DNA from: JBLFWJ01 sp047611425
GTDB taxonomy: Bacteria > Bacteroidota > Bacteroidia > UBA10329
Length of the DNA: 15,663 bases
Direction of reading: 5' to 3'
Assembly (NCBI GenBank): GCA_047611425.1
Contig: JBLFWJ010000073.1
Coordinates: 1 to 15,663, forward strand
A program made the translations under genes and the position numbers. Below the pieces are notes generated by a model, which searched no databases, was not told the origin of the DNA, and worked only from the letters and a program-made list of their open reading frames with translations. This document shows, piece by piece, positions 7,145-14,934 of the stretch. How positions within the stretch are numbered: the first letter of the stretch is position 1; each line of letters opens with the position of its first letter.

Positions 7145-7627
7145 TTGAAGAGGCTATTTCCTCTTATTGCTTTGATGATTTTGGGCCAGCAATCGCTGGC
7201 CCAAAACGTTTCTATTATCCATCTTGATGACTTTGAACGTAGATTGTCATTTGGTAAAGACACCACTTACGTGGTAAACTTTTGGGCAACTTGGTGTGCC
7301 CCTTGTGTAAAGGAGCTTCCATACTTCGAACGGTTGCAAAAGGAAAAGGCCAACGAACCGCTTAGAGTTTTGTTAATCTCGTTGGACTTTACAGAACACA
7401 TTGAATCAAGGCTGATTCCATTTATCAATCGAAAAGCGCTGATATGTGAAGTTTCTGTCCTAGATGAACAGGACGATAACGTTTGGATCCCCCGTGTTGA
7501 CCCAAAGTGGAGCGGTGCAATACCAGCAACCCTCTTTGTAAACAAAACAAAAAAGACCCGCCATTTTCATGAGGGGTCTTTTAAAGAAGGAGAATTGAAA
7601 TCCCTTCTTGCTGAGTTAAATCTTTAG
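7145..7627 (+). CDS. Periplasmic TlpA-like thioredoxin-fold protein
   Basis: The 160-residue protein begins with a signal peptide (MKRLFPLIALMILG, cleavage near AQ at 19-20) and carries the thioredoxin active site WATWCAPC (C51, C54) and the cis-proline in GAIPATLFV (P127). It should act as a thiol-disulfide oxidoreductase in the periplasm. The start is a TTG at 7145: no in-frame ATG lies upstream, and the next one, at residue 11, would remove the charged start of the signal peptide. It follows the CotH gene by only 8 bases, so the two are probably cotranscribed. The last 4 bases overlap the 3' end of the convergent redoxin gene. An intrinsic terminator for that opposing gene is embedded in codons around residues 133-146. 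The exact TlpA/ResA/DsbE subfamily cannot be fixed. Confidence 0.87.
   Translation: MKRLFPLIALMILGQQSLAQNVSIIHLDDFERRLSFGKDTTYVVNFWATWCAPCVKELPYFERLQKEKANEPLRVLLISLDFTEHIESRLIPFINRKALICEVSVLDEQDDNVWIPRVDPKWSGAIPATLFVNKTKKTRHFHEGSFKEGELKSLLAELNL
7541..7582 (-). terminator. Rho-independent terminator of the redoxin gene, inside the opposing thioredoxin gene
   Basis: AAAAGACCC at 7551-7559 pairs with GGGTCTTTT at 7574-7582 (9 bp, 14-base loop). Read on the minus strand, the stem is followed by a T-run (six T, then GTTTTGTTT), the standard intrinsic terminator layout. It lies about 42 bases past the redoxin stop codon. On the plus strand only four T, already part of the stem, follow, so termination in that direction should be weak. 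Confidence 0.75.
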
Positions 7628-8223
7628 CTCACTCGCTTAATGCTACAACCAACTGCCTTAGTTGCAGCCGGATCAATCTTCTGACCTCTAGTCATGGCAT
7701 CTATAGCCTTTTTCAAATACGGCTTAAGCACCATGTGTTTGTCTTTCTTATTGTCGTCAATAGCTCCTTTGTATACCAGATTCATGTCTCCATTAAAAAG
7801 GAACACATCAGGTGTTTTGGTTGCACCAAAAGCGTCCGCCAGCTTATGATCCTTATCCATAACGTAGGCGAAATCTCCGTAGCCTTTTTCCTTCGCGTGG
7901 GCTTTCATTTCATCCATACTATCCGCTCCTTCTCGTTTAGCTTCATTTGAATTGATTAGTACGAAACCAACCTTGTTGCTTTTGCAAATGCCTTCTATTT
8001 CGTTGTAACGATCTTCCCATGCCAATACATACGGACAACTGTTACAAGAGAAAATCACGCATAGACCATTTTCCATTTTGAGTTCGTCCAATGACGTTTC
8101 GGTCTCATCCAAGTTCATCATTTTCAACTCTGAACTTGGCGCTTTGTCTCCAATGGCTATTTGCTCAATTTCTATTACAGGAGATGAGATTAATATGAGT
8201 GTTGCAAGTAGTATTGATTTCAT
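7624..8223 (-). CDS. Exported redoxin/thioredoxin-family protein (AhpC/TSA-like)
   Basis: The 199-residue protein has a hydrophobic N-terminal segment (residues 3-16) that looks like a signal peptide, though no clear cleavage site or lipobox is visible. The redoxin core follows: IAIGDKAP at 22-29, FSCNSCPYV at 58-66 with a C-x-x-C-P centre (C60, C63), DKDHKLADAFGA at 123-134 and the cis-proline in TKTPDVFLF (P138). This pattern is that of the Bacteroidota thioredoxin-family proteins related to peroxiredoxins; a conserved-looking GCSIK motif lies at the C-terminus (C193). A peroxidase or disulfide-reducing role in the envelope is likely but not proven. It converges on the TlpA-like gene, with overlapping stop codons, and has its terminator inside that gene. 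Confidence 0.82.
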   Translation of the reverse strand: MKSILLATLILISSPVIEIEQIAIGDKAPSSELKMMNLDETETSLDELKMENGLCVIFSCNSCPYVLAWEDRYNEIEGICKSNKVGFVLINSNEAKREGADSMDEMKAHAKEKGYGDFAYVMDKDHKLADAFGATKTPDVFLFNGDMNLVYKGAIDDNKKDKHMVLKPYLKKAIDAMTRGQKIDPAATKAVGCSIKRVS

Positions 8224-8276
8224 AATTATGGATTAAACGTGGTTACTAATAATGACTTGAAGGTACTGCTTCAAAC

Positions 8277-8306
8277 AAAAAAGGCGATGCATTTCTGCAT
8301 CGCCTT
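8277..8306 (-). terminator. Rho-independent terminator of the PpiD-like gene
   Basis: AAGGCGATGCA at 8281-8291 pairs perfectly with TGCATCGCCTT at 8296-8306 around a four-base loop. On the minus strand the GC-rich stem ends in a run of six T. It lies 20 bases beyond the stop codon of the isomerase gene and insulates the redoxin gene downstream. Confidence 0.92.
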
Positions 8307-8325
8307 CATGTTCAAAAAATTTATC

Positions 8326-10422
8326 TCAATAGAATTTACCTCTCTTATCAGAAATATCTCCTTTCTCTTTCAGGGCATTGATCAGGTCAAAATCAACCCG
8401 TCCTACTAAAGTATTCTGAATTGTTGTTTGATCAGCCAAGTAATTTTCTGGTTCAGTTGCCTCTGTCTTGGTAGTTACTGAAACTACAAATACACCTTGC
8501 TCGCCAATGATTGGTTTAGAAATGGTTCCTGGCTCTAATCCAGCCAAGTTGCCAACCAAAGCATTTTCCTTACCAAATCCCTGTATAACACCATTGTTAA
8601 AAACTACGCCATCCTTATTTTCAACTGGTAAGTTCATGTTGTCTGCCAAAGACTGAATGTCGCTTACTCCAGAAAGTGCACCCTCAAACTCATCCGAGAA
8701 TTGCTTTCCTAGCTTTTGCTTTCGCACTGCTGCGGTTATTTCATCTTCAAGATCTTCCATTTCTGTAAAGCCATCTTCGCGTACTGCGGTCAAAATGGCA
8801 ACAACGAAATCTTCTCCAAGCTCATACGCTTTAGAAACATCACCTTCCTTACTCTGGTAAGCCCATCGCACAATTTCTCTAGGCGATTCTAAACCAGGAA
8901 TTTCTTTACTATTCTCCTTTAGGTTGGATGCCAATCTCTTGTTCAGGTTCTGTTCGGCCACTGCTGTTTCAAATCCGTCAACACCAGTAAAGCCTCTAGA
9001 GAACTCATCGGCAGTGGCGTAATAGCCTTGTCGCGTTTTGTTACTTGCTTCAACTTTTCGATCCACAAGTGCAAATGCTCTTTTTTCACTCTTTTCTGAC
9101 TGAGTCATAACCTCAATGATGTGGTTACCGAACTGGCTTTCAACAACTACCAAGTCACCTTCAGCACCATCGAAACATGCATCATTAAATGACGGTACCA
9201 TGGCCCCCTCAGGAAACCATCCAAGCTCGCCTCCCTTAATGCCGGAACCTGGGTCAGCGGAGAAATCACGTGCTAGTTGAGCGAAGTCTCCTCCGTCCAA
9301 AACCAATTGATGAATACTGTCTGCCAATGTCTTTGATGCCTCTGGGCCATTATCAAGTCCTATAAGAATGTGTCGGGCCTCCACAGAATCCGGAGATTCT
9401 TTAGAAGCCAATACTTTTATCATTCTAAAGGTCTGATTGTCCTGATAAGGACCGTGAACGTATCCAGCTTCATTTGTAAATAGCAGGGAATCAATTAACT
9501 CAGGAAATCCAGAATTTCCTCTGCTTACCCATCGTGGGTTGAAACGTGTATCTGAATTTCGATTTACGAAAACCGTGTCGTTAGCCGCACCAACAAATTC
9601 GGAGTAAAGATTACCAATCCAAGTTTGAACTTTTTCTACATCGTCTGTGCTTGGCGAAACCCTGAATGAAACGAATTCTACATCGCGGGATGCATCTTGC
9701 TCATATTCATTCTTGTGTTCGTTGTAGTATGATCTTAGGTCAGAATCTGAAACCTCAATCGTGCTATCCGGCACAGAGAAGTAACGCTTTGCAACCAACG
9801 TGAAATTGTATTTCTCGTTTTTAGAAACATAGCCGTCTTTGGCCTGAAATTCAGGAACTGTGATTCCCTTCTTGAAAAGATTATTGAATTTTTCAATTCT
9901 TCTACTTCGCACCAACTCCTTTTCAAAGGACAGCCAACGAGCTTTCAAAGCACCATCTTCCTCCATACTTTTTAGAAAAGTCATTACTTGATTACGGTCA
10001 AATTGACCTGTTTCAGGATTAGTAAACGCTGAGGTTACCTGCGGATGAGGATTGTTTCCTTGAACCATATCATACAACTCATCAGGAGTAACGGTAATCC
10101 CTAACGCCTCCAATTCTTGGTTGTAGACAATGTCTTCTGTCATCTGCTTCCAAGTCTGCTCACGAATCTGGTCCGTAGTCGTAGCATCTACACTTGGGAT
10201 ATTGTAATTCCGCTTGTAGTTTTCAATTGCATCTTGAACCAATATTTCAAACTTCTGTCCATCAATGCTTTCTCCAGCTACTTCACCTATCTCCGTTGGG
10301 TTGCCTGCGAAAAGAGTGTTTCCAGATGACATCAAATCACCAAGAATGAAAGCCACCATTGCCCCACCAATTACAATCATCAGCAAGCCTGATGCGTTTC
10401 TAATTTTGCCTATAACAGCCAT
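8326..10422 (-). CDS. Membrane-anchored periplasmic peptidyl-prolyl isomerase, PpiD/SurA-like
   Basis: This 698-residue protein has a single N-terminal membrane anchor (about 11-30, GLLMIVIGGAMVAFILGDL) after a short basic cytosolic start, then a large periplasmic part. Residues about 45-220 resemble the helical SurA/PpiD chaperone domain. A parvulin (PpiC) domain lies at about 347-441: EARHILIG, DFAQLARDFSADPGSG, GELGWFPEGAMVPSF and the closing FGNHIIEV strand. The C-terminal region continues with a second, degenerate parvulin-like stretch ending in GVFVVSV. The family assists folding of newly exported envelope proteins next to the Sec translocon. The gene is the third in the direction secA, dinB-like, ppiD-like, 149 bases after the dinB-like stop, but has its own promoter and a strong terminator. 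Naming it ppiD would be by analogy. Confidence 0.92.
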   Translation of the reverse strand: MAVIGKIRNASGLLMIVIGGAMVAFILGDLMSSGNTLFAGNPTEIGEVAGESIDGQKFEILVQDAIENYKRNYNIPSVDATTTDQIREQTWKQMTEDIVYNQELEALGITVTPDELYDMVQGNNPHPQVTSAFTNPETGQFDRNQVMTFLKSMEEDGALKARWLSFEKELVRSRRIEKFNNLFKKGITVPEFQAKDGYVSKNEKYNFTLVAKRYFSVPDSTIEVSDSDLRSYYNEHKNEYEQDASRDVEFVSFRVSPSTDDVEKVQTWIGNLYSEFVGAANDTVFVNRNSDTRFNPRWVSRGNSGFPELIDSLLFTNEAGYVHGPYQDNQTFRMIKVLASKESPDSVEARHILIGLDNGPEASKTLADSIHQLVLDGGDFAQLARDFSADPGSGIKGGELGWFPEGAMVPSFNDACFDGAEGDLVVVESQFGNHIIEVMTQSEKSEKRAFALVDRKVEASNKTRQGYYATADEFSRGFTGVDGFETAVAEQNLNKRLASNLKENSKEIPGLESPREIVRWAYQSKEGDVSKAYELGEDFVVAILTAVREDGFTEMEDLEDEITAAVRKQKLGKQFSDEFEGALSGVSDIQSLADNMNLPVENKDGVVFNNGVIQGFGKENALVGNLAGLEPGTISKPIIGEQGVFVVSVTTKTEATEPENYLADQTTIQNTLVGRVDFDLINALKEKGDISDKRGKFY

Positions 10423-10448
10423 AATTTTTGCTTAAAAATTTCGAGGCG

Positions 10449-10479
10449 CGAATATACGATTGTTACGCCTAATCAGAAA
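10449..10479 (-). promoter_or_regulatory. Putative promoter of the PpiD-like gene (TTTC-N19-TATATTCG)
   Basis: On the minus strand TTTC (10479-10476) stands 19 bases from TATATTCG (10456-10449), close to the Bacteroidota pattern TTTG-N19-TAnnTTTG with one change in each box. CGC follows directly. The start site would lie near 10443, leaving a leader of about 20 bases before the ATG at 10422. Confidence 0.5.
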
Positions 10480-10571
10480 GGGGTGAGATTTCACGGAAAA
10501 TCAGTGGTGTCAGGGCCTTCATGAATCCATTCATTGAAGCACAGGACTGAAAGAACAAAGACCGATATGAG

Positions 10572-11075
10572 TCAGATCGTTTTCCCTCCTTCAATCTTGG
10601 CAATAATTCCAAGATGCCCAGTGTGTGTGGCCTCATGGCGTATACCATGCATAGCGAGATATCGCTTGCCGGTTTCTTTACCGAAATTAATTCCGAGGGT
10701 ATTCTCTTCGGCAAATTGTGCCTCGGTCATACTTGCTAGATGAGCCAATGTAGTTTGATGCACTTCCTTTTGAAGGTCCAACAAATCCTTGAACGGTATA
10801 TCAAGCGTCACTTCTTTAGGGTCACTTCCAACCTTGAATTGATCTAACCATTCTATTCCTGTTCCAGGGTGGCCAAGTGCTCGAAGTAGAAGGTAATCCT
10901 CAGCCCAAATCAAATGGGCGATAATCCAATACGTAGAGTTTAACTCAACATCACCGAAGGAATGTCGAACGTTCGGATCCCCTTCTCTGAGTTTCGATAG
11001 GTAATAACGAGTCAGCTGACGGGCCGTTGCGAAGGTGTCCGACAGAACTTTCCCGGTAGTTACCGCATCGCTCAT
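10572..11075 (-). CDS. DinB-family putative metal-dependent protein
   Basis: The 167-residue product is a helical-bundle DinB-superfamily protein. The likely metal ligands are H54 (in WIIAHLIWAEDY) and the cluster H147-x-x-x-H151-x-x-H154 near the C-terminus (RHEATHTGHLGII). Length and layout fit the family; members act in thiol-dependent or detoxification reactions, but most are of unknown substrate, and none can be given here. The ATG shares one base with the secA stop codon (TAATG), so translation is probably coupled to secA. No obvious terminator follows within the 149-base gap to the isomerase gene. The name DinB refers to the Bacillus damage-inducible family, not to DNA polymerase IV. 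Confidence 0.82.
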   Translation of the reverse strand: MSDAVTTGKVLSDTFATARQLTRYYLSKLREGDPNVRHSFGDVELNSTYWIIAHLIWAEDYLLLRALGHPGTGIEWLDQFKVGSDPKEVTLDIPFKDLLDLQKEVHQTTLAHLASMTEAQFAEENTLGINFGKETGKRYLAMHGIRHEATHTGHLGIIAKIEGGKTI

Positions 11076-14000
11076 TACGCAGGCTGTCCTTTACCGTGGC
11101 ACTGCTTGTACTTTTTGCCACTGCCACAAGGGCAAGGATCATTACGCCCAACCTTATTCTCAACACGAACCGGTGCGGTTAGCTTTGGTTGAGGTGGTCT
11201 GGGTGCTCCTCCTTGAGATACTTGAGGTTGTGCCGTTCCTCCACCTTGGTCTGGTCTACTTTCTTGCGTTCGAGGTCCCTGGCTTCTTTCTGGAGCCTGT
11301 CTCACCTGGGTGTTTTCAGCATTTGGCAAATCAGCTTTAAAAAGGAATGAAACAACTTCCCTATTCACTTTGCCCAAGAGTGTTTTAAATAGCTCGAATG
11401 ACTCGAATTTGTAAATCAACAATGGGTCCTTTTGCTCATACGATGCATTCTGAACACTTTGCTTCAACTCATCAAGATCACGCAAGTGCTCTTTCCAAAG
11501 ATTGTCGATAATGGCAAGAACGATGTTCTTCTCAAAAGCCAATGGCAAGTTGCTGCATTGCTTGTCGAACGATTCCTTCAGGTTCACAATTACATTCATG
11601 CTTCGAACTCCATCGGTAAATGGAATAACGATGTTCACATACTGCTCTCCTTGATTCTGGAAAACATTGGTTACAACTGGAAGTGCACGTTGAGCGATGT
11701 TCTGCTTCTTTCTTCCGTAGAATTCGATGAGGTGATCCATCAAACGCATGGTCAAATCATCTGGCTTGCCGTTCAAGAATTCCTCTTCAGAGAATGGAGA
11801 TTCCACCGAAAAATTTCGGATCAAATCCATCTTGAAATTGGCAAAGTCCTTTGCGTATTGATGTTCTTCAATCAAGGCAGATCCTGCATCATGAACCATG
11901 TTCAGGATATCCAAACTCAAACGTTCTCCAAATAATGCGTGCTTACGCTTGGCATAAATCACCTCGCGCTGTGCATTCATCACATCATCGTATTCCAACA
12001 ATCGCTTACGTGTACCAAAGTGGTTTTCTTCCACTTTCTTTTGAGCTCGCTCAATGGACTTGGTCACCATGCTGTGCTGGATCACTTCACCATCTTCGTA
12101 ACCCATTTTGTCCATGAGCTTGGCAATACGCTCCGATCCGAATAATCGCATTAGGTTGTCCTCCAACGAAACGAAGAATTGAGAAGATCCTGGATCACCC
12201 TGTCGACCTGCACGACCACGCAACTGACGGTCTACACGTCTGGATTCATGACGTTCCGTTCCCACAATAGCAAGACCACCAGAACCTTTCACTCCATCAC
12301 CCAACTTAATGTCGGTACCTCTACCTGCCATGTTTGTGGCAATTGTAACTGCACCCGGCTTACCAGCCATCGCAACCACATCAGCCTCTTGCTGGTGAAG
12401 TTTCGCATTCAAAACTTTGTGGTCAATCTTTCTGCCTTTCAGCAGTCTACTGAGTAATTCTGAAATCTCAACTGAGGTGGTACCAACAAGAACCGGACGT
12501 TTATCATCGGTCAGTTTCACCACTTCTTCAATTACCGCATTGTATTTCTCGCGATTGGTTTTGTAAACCAAATCCTCACGGTCATCACGTACAATCGGGC
12601 GGTTGGTTGGAATCACCATTACATCTAATTTGTAGATGTCCCAAAGTTCGCCTGCTTCTGTTTCTGCCGTACCGGTCATTCCGCAAAGCTTGTTGTACAT
12701 ACGGAAGTAATTCTGAAGCGTAATCGTTGCGTGCGTCTGCGAGGCCGCCTCAACTTTCACATTTTCTTTGGCTTCTATTGCTTGGTGCAGTCCGTCAGAA
12801 TAACGTCTACCGTCCATGATACGGCCAGTCTGCTCATCAACAATCTTCACCTTATTCTCCATCACAACATACTCGGTGTCTTTTTCGAAAACCGTGTATG
12901 CTTTAATTAGCTGGTTCATCGTGTGAACTCGCTCCGACTTCACTGCGAAGTTTCGCATCAACTCATCCTTCTTTTCTGCTTTAGCTCGATCATCGCCTTC
13001 CATTTTCTCAATCTCGGCAATCTCGGCTCCGACATCAGGTAGAATGAAAAACTGATCGTCTCCCATATTCTTAGTGATCAATTCGATTCCTTTTTCAGCA
13101 AGATCAACTCCGTTTTGCTTCTCCTCAATAACGAAAAACAACTCGGCATCAACCTTATGCATTTCCTTATTCTGATCCTGCATGTAGAAGTTCTCCGTCT
13201 TCTGTAAGATCTGTCTTACTCCAGGCTCACTCAAGTACTTGATGAGTGCCTTGTTCTTTGGAAGACCACGGTAGCAACGAAGAAGTGCCATTCCACCATC
13301 CTTCTCATTGCCTTCTGCAATCAACTTCTTTGCTTCAGCTAATGCTGTGCTCAAGTACGTTCGCTGTGCTTTTAGCAACTGCTCAACCTTTGGCTTTAGC
13401 TCAACATACTCATGCTTATCTCCTTGAGGAACTGCACCAGAAATAATCAATGGTGTTCGAGCATCATCAATCAACACCGAGTCAACCTCATCCACAATTG
13501 AGTAATTGGGCTTTCGCTGAACCAACTCCTCAGGCGTTTTCGCCATGTTGTCACGCAGATAATCGAAACCAAACTCGTTGTTGGTTCCGTAGGTAATATC
13601 AGCGTTGTAAGCTTTTCTTCTTTCGTCAGAATTAGGTCGATGACGGTCGATGCAATCAATCGTTAAGCCGTGAAATTGAAACAATGGCCCCATCCATTCG
13701 CAGTCACGCTTTGCCAAGTAATCGTTTACCGTTACTACGTGCACACCTCTACTCGGTAGCGCATTCAAGTAAACCGGAAGGGTTGCCACGAGGGTCTTTC
13801 CTTCACCCGTTGCCATCTCGGCAATTTTCCCTTCATGCAGCGAAATACCGCCAATCAACTGAACATCGTAATGAATCATGTCCCAGTTCAACTCCACACC
13901 ACCAGCTTTCCAAGTCGTGTTGTGAATCGCTTTTTCACCTGTGATCTCAATGTGTGCAAGATCCACCGCTAAATCCTTGTCAAGCTCGGTGGCGGATACC

Positions 14001-14395
14001 TCCAACGTTTCGTTTTCAGTAAACCGCTTGGCCGTTTCCTTCATGACAGCAAAGGCCTCAGGAAGAATTCCCCTTAACACTTCCTCAACTTTCTCAGTGA
14101 TTTTCTCCTCAATCTCATCAACCTGAGAGAACATAGATTCTTTCTCTTCAAGATCTGTAGAATCCGCCTCTGCCTTTGTTTTCAGATCAGCTACTTGATC
14201 AACTTCTGTTTTGATGTAGGCTGCAATTCGATCCTGAAATTCATTGGTTTTTGCTCTTAGTTGATCATTGCTCAACTTGTCCAAGCCTTCGTATGCCGCA
14301 AGAATCTCCTTCACCATTGGCTCAGATTCCTTGATATCCTTGTCGGCCTTGGTGCCGAAGAACTTCGCAACTAAATTATTTACCAGATTAATCAT
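11075..14395 (-). CDS. secA: Preprotein translocase ATPase SecA
   Basis: SecA drives proteins through SecYEG with ATP. The 1,106-residue product has Walker A MATGEGKT at 194-201, the YGTNNEFGFDYLRDN segment at 269-283, the DEAD-like DEVDS at 302-306, then the preprotein-binding domain, the second helicase half (NMAGRGTDIKLGDGVKG; QLRGRAGRQGDPGSSQF), the scaffold and wing region, and a C-terminal zinc motif CPCGSGKKYKQCH (C1088, C1090, C1099, H1100). Walker A lies about 90 residues later than in E. coli SecA because of a charged insertion at roughly 60-155; a second insertion follows DEVDS at about 320-440. Both are normal for Bacteroidota. A Q/P/R-rich linker (about 1025-1080) precedes the zinc motif. 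ATG 14395 is followed by the expected helical start. The stop overlaps the dinB-like ATG. Confidence 0.98.
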   Translation of the reverse strand: MINLVNNLVAKFFGTKADKDIKESEPMVKEILAAYEGLDKLSNDQLRAKTNEFQDRIAAYIKTEVDQVADLKTKAEADSTDLEEKESMFSQVDEIEEKITEKVEEVLRGILPEAFAVMKETAKRFTENETLEVSATELDKDLAVDLAHIEITGEKAIHNTTWKAGGVELNWDMIHYDVQLIGGISLHEGKIAEMATGEGKTLVATLPVYLNALPSRGVHVVTVNDYLAKRDCEWMGPLFQFHGLTIDCIDRHRPNSDERRKAYNADITYGTNNEFGFDYLRDNMAKTPEELVQRKPNYSIVDEVDSVLIDDARTPLIISGAVPQGDKHEYVELKPKVEQLLKAQRTYLSTALAEAKKLIAEGNEKDGGMALLRCYRGLPKNKALIKYLSEPGVRQILQKTENFYMQDQNKEMHKVDAELFFVIEEKQNGVDLAEKGIELITKNMGDDQFFILPDVGAEIAEIEKMEGDDRAKAEKKDELMRNFAVKSERVHTMNQLIKAYTVFEKDTEYVVMENKVKIVDEQTGRIMDGRRYSDGLHQAIEAKENVKVEAASQTHATITLQNYFRMYNKLCGMTGTAETEAGELWDIYKLDVMVIPTNRPIVRDDREDLVYKTNREKYNAVIEEVVKLTDDKRPVLVGTTSVEISELLSRLLKGRKIDHKVLNAKLHQQEADVVAMAGKPGAVTIATNMAGRGTDIKLGDGVKGSGGLAIVGTERHESRRVDRQLRGRAGRQGDPGSSQFFVSLEDNLMRLFGSERIAKLMDKMGYEDGEVIQHSMVTKSIERAQKKVEENHFGTRKRLLEYDDVMNAQREVIYAKRKHALFGERLSLDILNMVHDAGSALIEEHQYAKDFANFKMDLIRNFSVESPFSEEEFLNGKPDDLTMRLMDHLIEFYGRKKQNIAQRALPVVTNVFQNQGEQYVNIVIPFTDGVRSMNVIVNLKESFDKQCSNLPLAFEKNIVLAIIDNLWKEHLRDLDELKQSVQNASYEQKDPLLIYKFESFELFKTLLGKVNREVVSFLFKADLPNAENTQVRQAPERSQGPRTQESRPDQGGGTAQPQVSQGGAPRPPQPKLTAPVRVENKVGRNDPCPCGSGKKYKQCHGKGQPA

Positions 14396-14474
14396 CCGTA
14401 GGGTCAGTTTCGTAGGCCAATTAAAACACCGAAATAAGGCTGATGTTCAAGTTGGCGTTTTGTAATAAGGGTCG

Positions 14475-14482
14475 CGAATTTA
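14475..14482 (-). promoter_or_regulatory. Putative -7 element TAAATTCG for secA
   Basis: The minus strand reads TAAATTCG followed by CG, one change from the TAnnTTTG consensus. The predicted start near 14468 leaves a leader of about 70 bases before secA. The -33 element is poor (TTTA at a spacing of about 22). It lies just downstream of the terminator of the preceding gene, where a promoter is expected. Confidence 0.4.
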
Positions 14483-14511
14483 CGCGTTTTTTCAGGGGTT
14501 AATTTAAATAA

Positions 14512-14537
14512 GAAAGGCAGCCCCTAGGCCGCCTTTC
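14512..14537 (-). terminator. Terminator of the DUF2795 gene
   Basis: GAAAGGC at 14512-14518 pairs with GCCTTTC at 14531-14537; after one mismatch, GCC/GGC extends the stem to a CCTA loop. On the minus strand the stem is followed by TTATTTAAATT, a fair but interrupted T-run. It lies 24 bases past the DUF2795 stop codon and before the secA promoter. Confidence 0.7.
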
Positions 14538-14561
14538 GCATTATTTTGAACTTGACTTTCG

Positions 14562-14783
14562 TCAGTATTCATCTTCATTAAAGAAGAAGTCGTCTTTGGA
14601 TGGATAATCCGGCCAAATGTCCTCGATAGACTCGAACAACTCTCCTTCGTACTCAATCTCTTGCAGGTTTTCCACAACTTCCAAGGGGCAACCAGACCTC
14701 ATCGCGAAATCCACTAGCTCGTCCTTTGAAGCTGGCCACGGTGCATCTTCTAAGTGAGATGCTAATTCTAAAGTCCAATACAT
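14562..14783 (-). CDS. Small acidic DUF2795 protein
   Basis: The 73-residue acidic protein starts MYWTLELASHLEDAPWPASKD and ends FFFNEDEY. From memory of the family, this closely follows the short DUF2795 proteins conserved in Bacteroidota, with the WPASKDELVDFA segment, the PLEVVENLQEIE helix and the IWPDYPSKDDF tail. There is no signal peptide, membrane segment or cysteine cluster (one cysteine, C32). Function unknown. The gene stands alone between its own good promoter and its own terminator, so it is probably expressed as a single short mRNA. The family call rests on pattern memory and was not searched. Confidence 0.85.
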   Translation of the reverse strand: MYWTLELASHLEDAPWPASKDELVDFAMRSGCPLEVVENLQEIEYEGELFESIEDIWPDYPSKDDFFFNEDEY

Positions 14784-14866
14784 TTAATTCGAATAAGTCA
14801 GTTAAACTTGATAGAGTGGTTCGTTGCTGGAATTCAGCTTGGCAAAAACTACCCCTCTATTTTGCG

Positions 14867-14896
14867 CAAATGTAAAAATTCAACCCATAACGCAAA
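14867..14896 (-). promoter_or_regulatory. Promoter of the DUF2795 gene (TTTG-N18-TACATTTG)
   Basis: On the minus strand TTTG (14896-14893) is 18 bases from TACATTTG (14874-14867), matching both Bacteroidota promoter boxes exactly. It is the best promoter in the window. The start site would lie near 14860, leaving a leader of roughly 75 bases before the ATG at 14783. Confidence 0.68.
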
Positions 14897-14934
14897 GGGT
14901 ATTCTAAAAATTGTGACGTTTATTGGGAATCTCT

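Noticed and set aside
8258..8265. TACCTTCA on the minus strand as the redoxin promoter
   Set aside because: Two mismatches to the -7 consensus and no -33 box at a suitable distance; the redoxin gene surely has a promoter, but I cannot place it.
13246..13446. Possible mobile or foreign insertion in SecA (extra segments compared with E. coli)
   Set aside because: The added segments at about residues 60-155 and 320-440 are normal for SecA of this phylum, and the codon use does not change.
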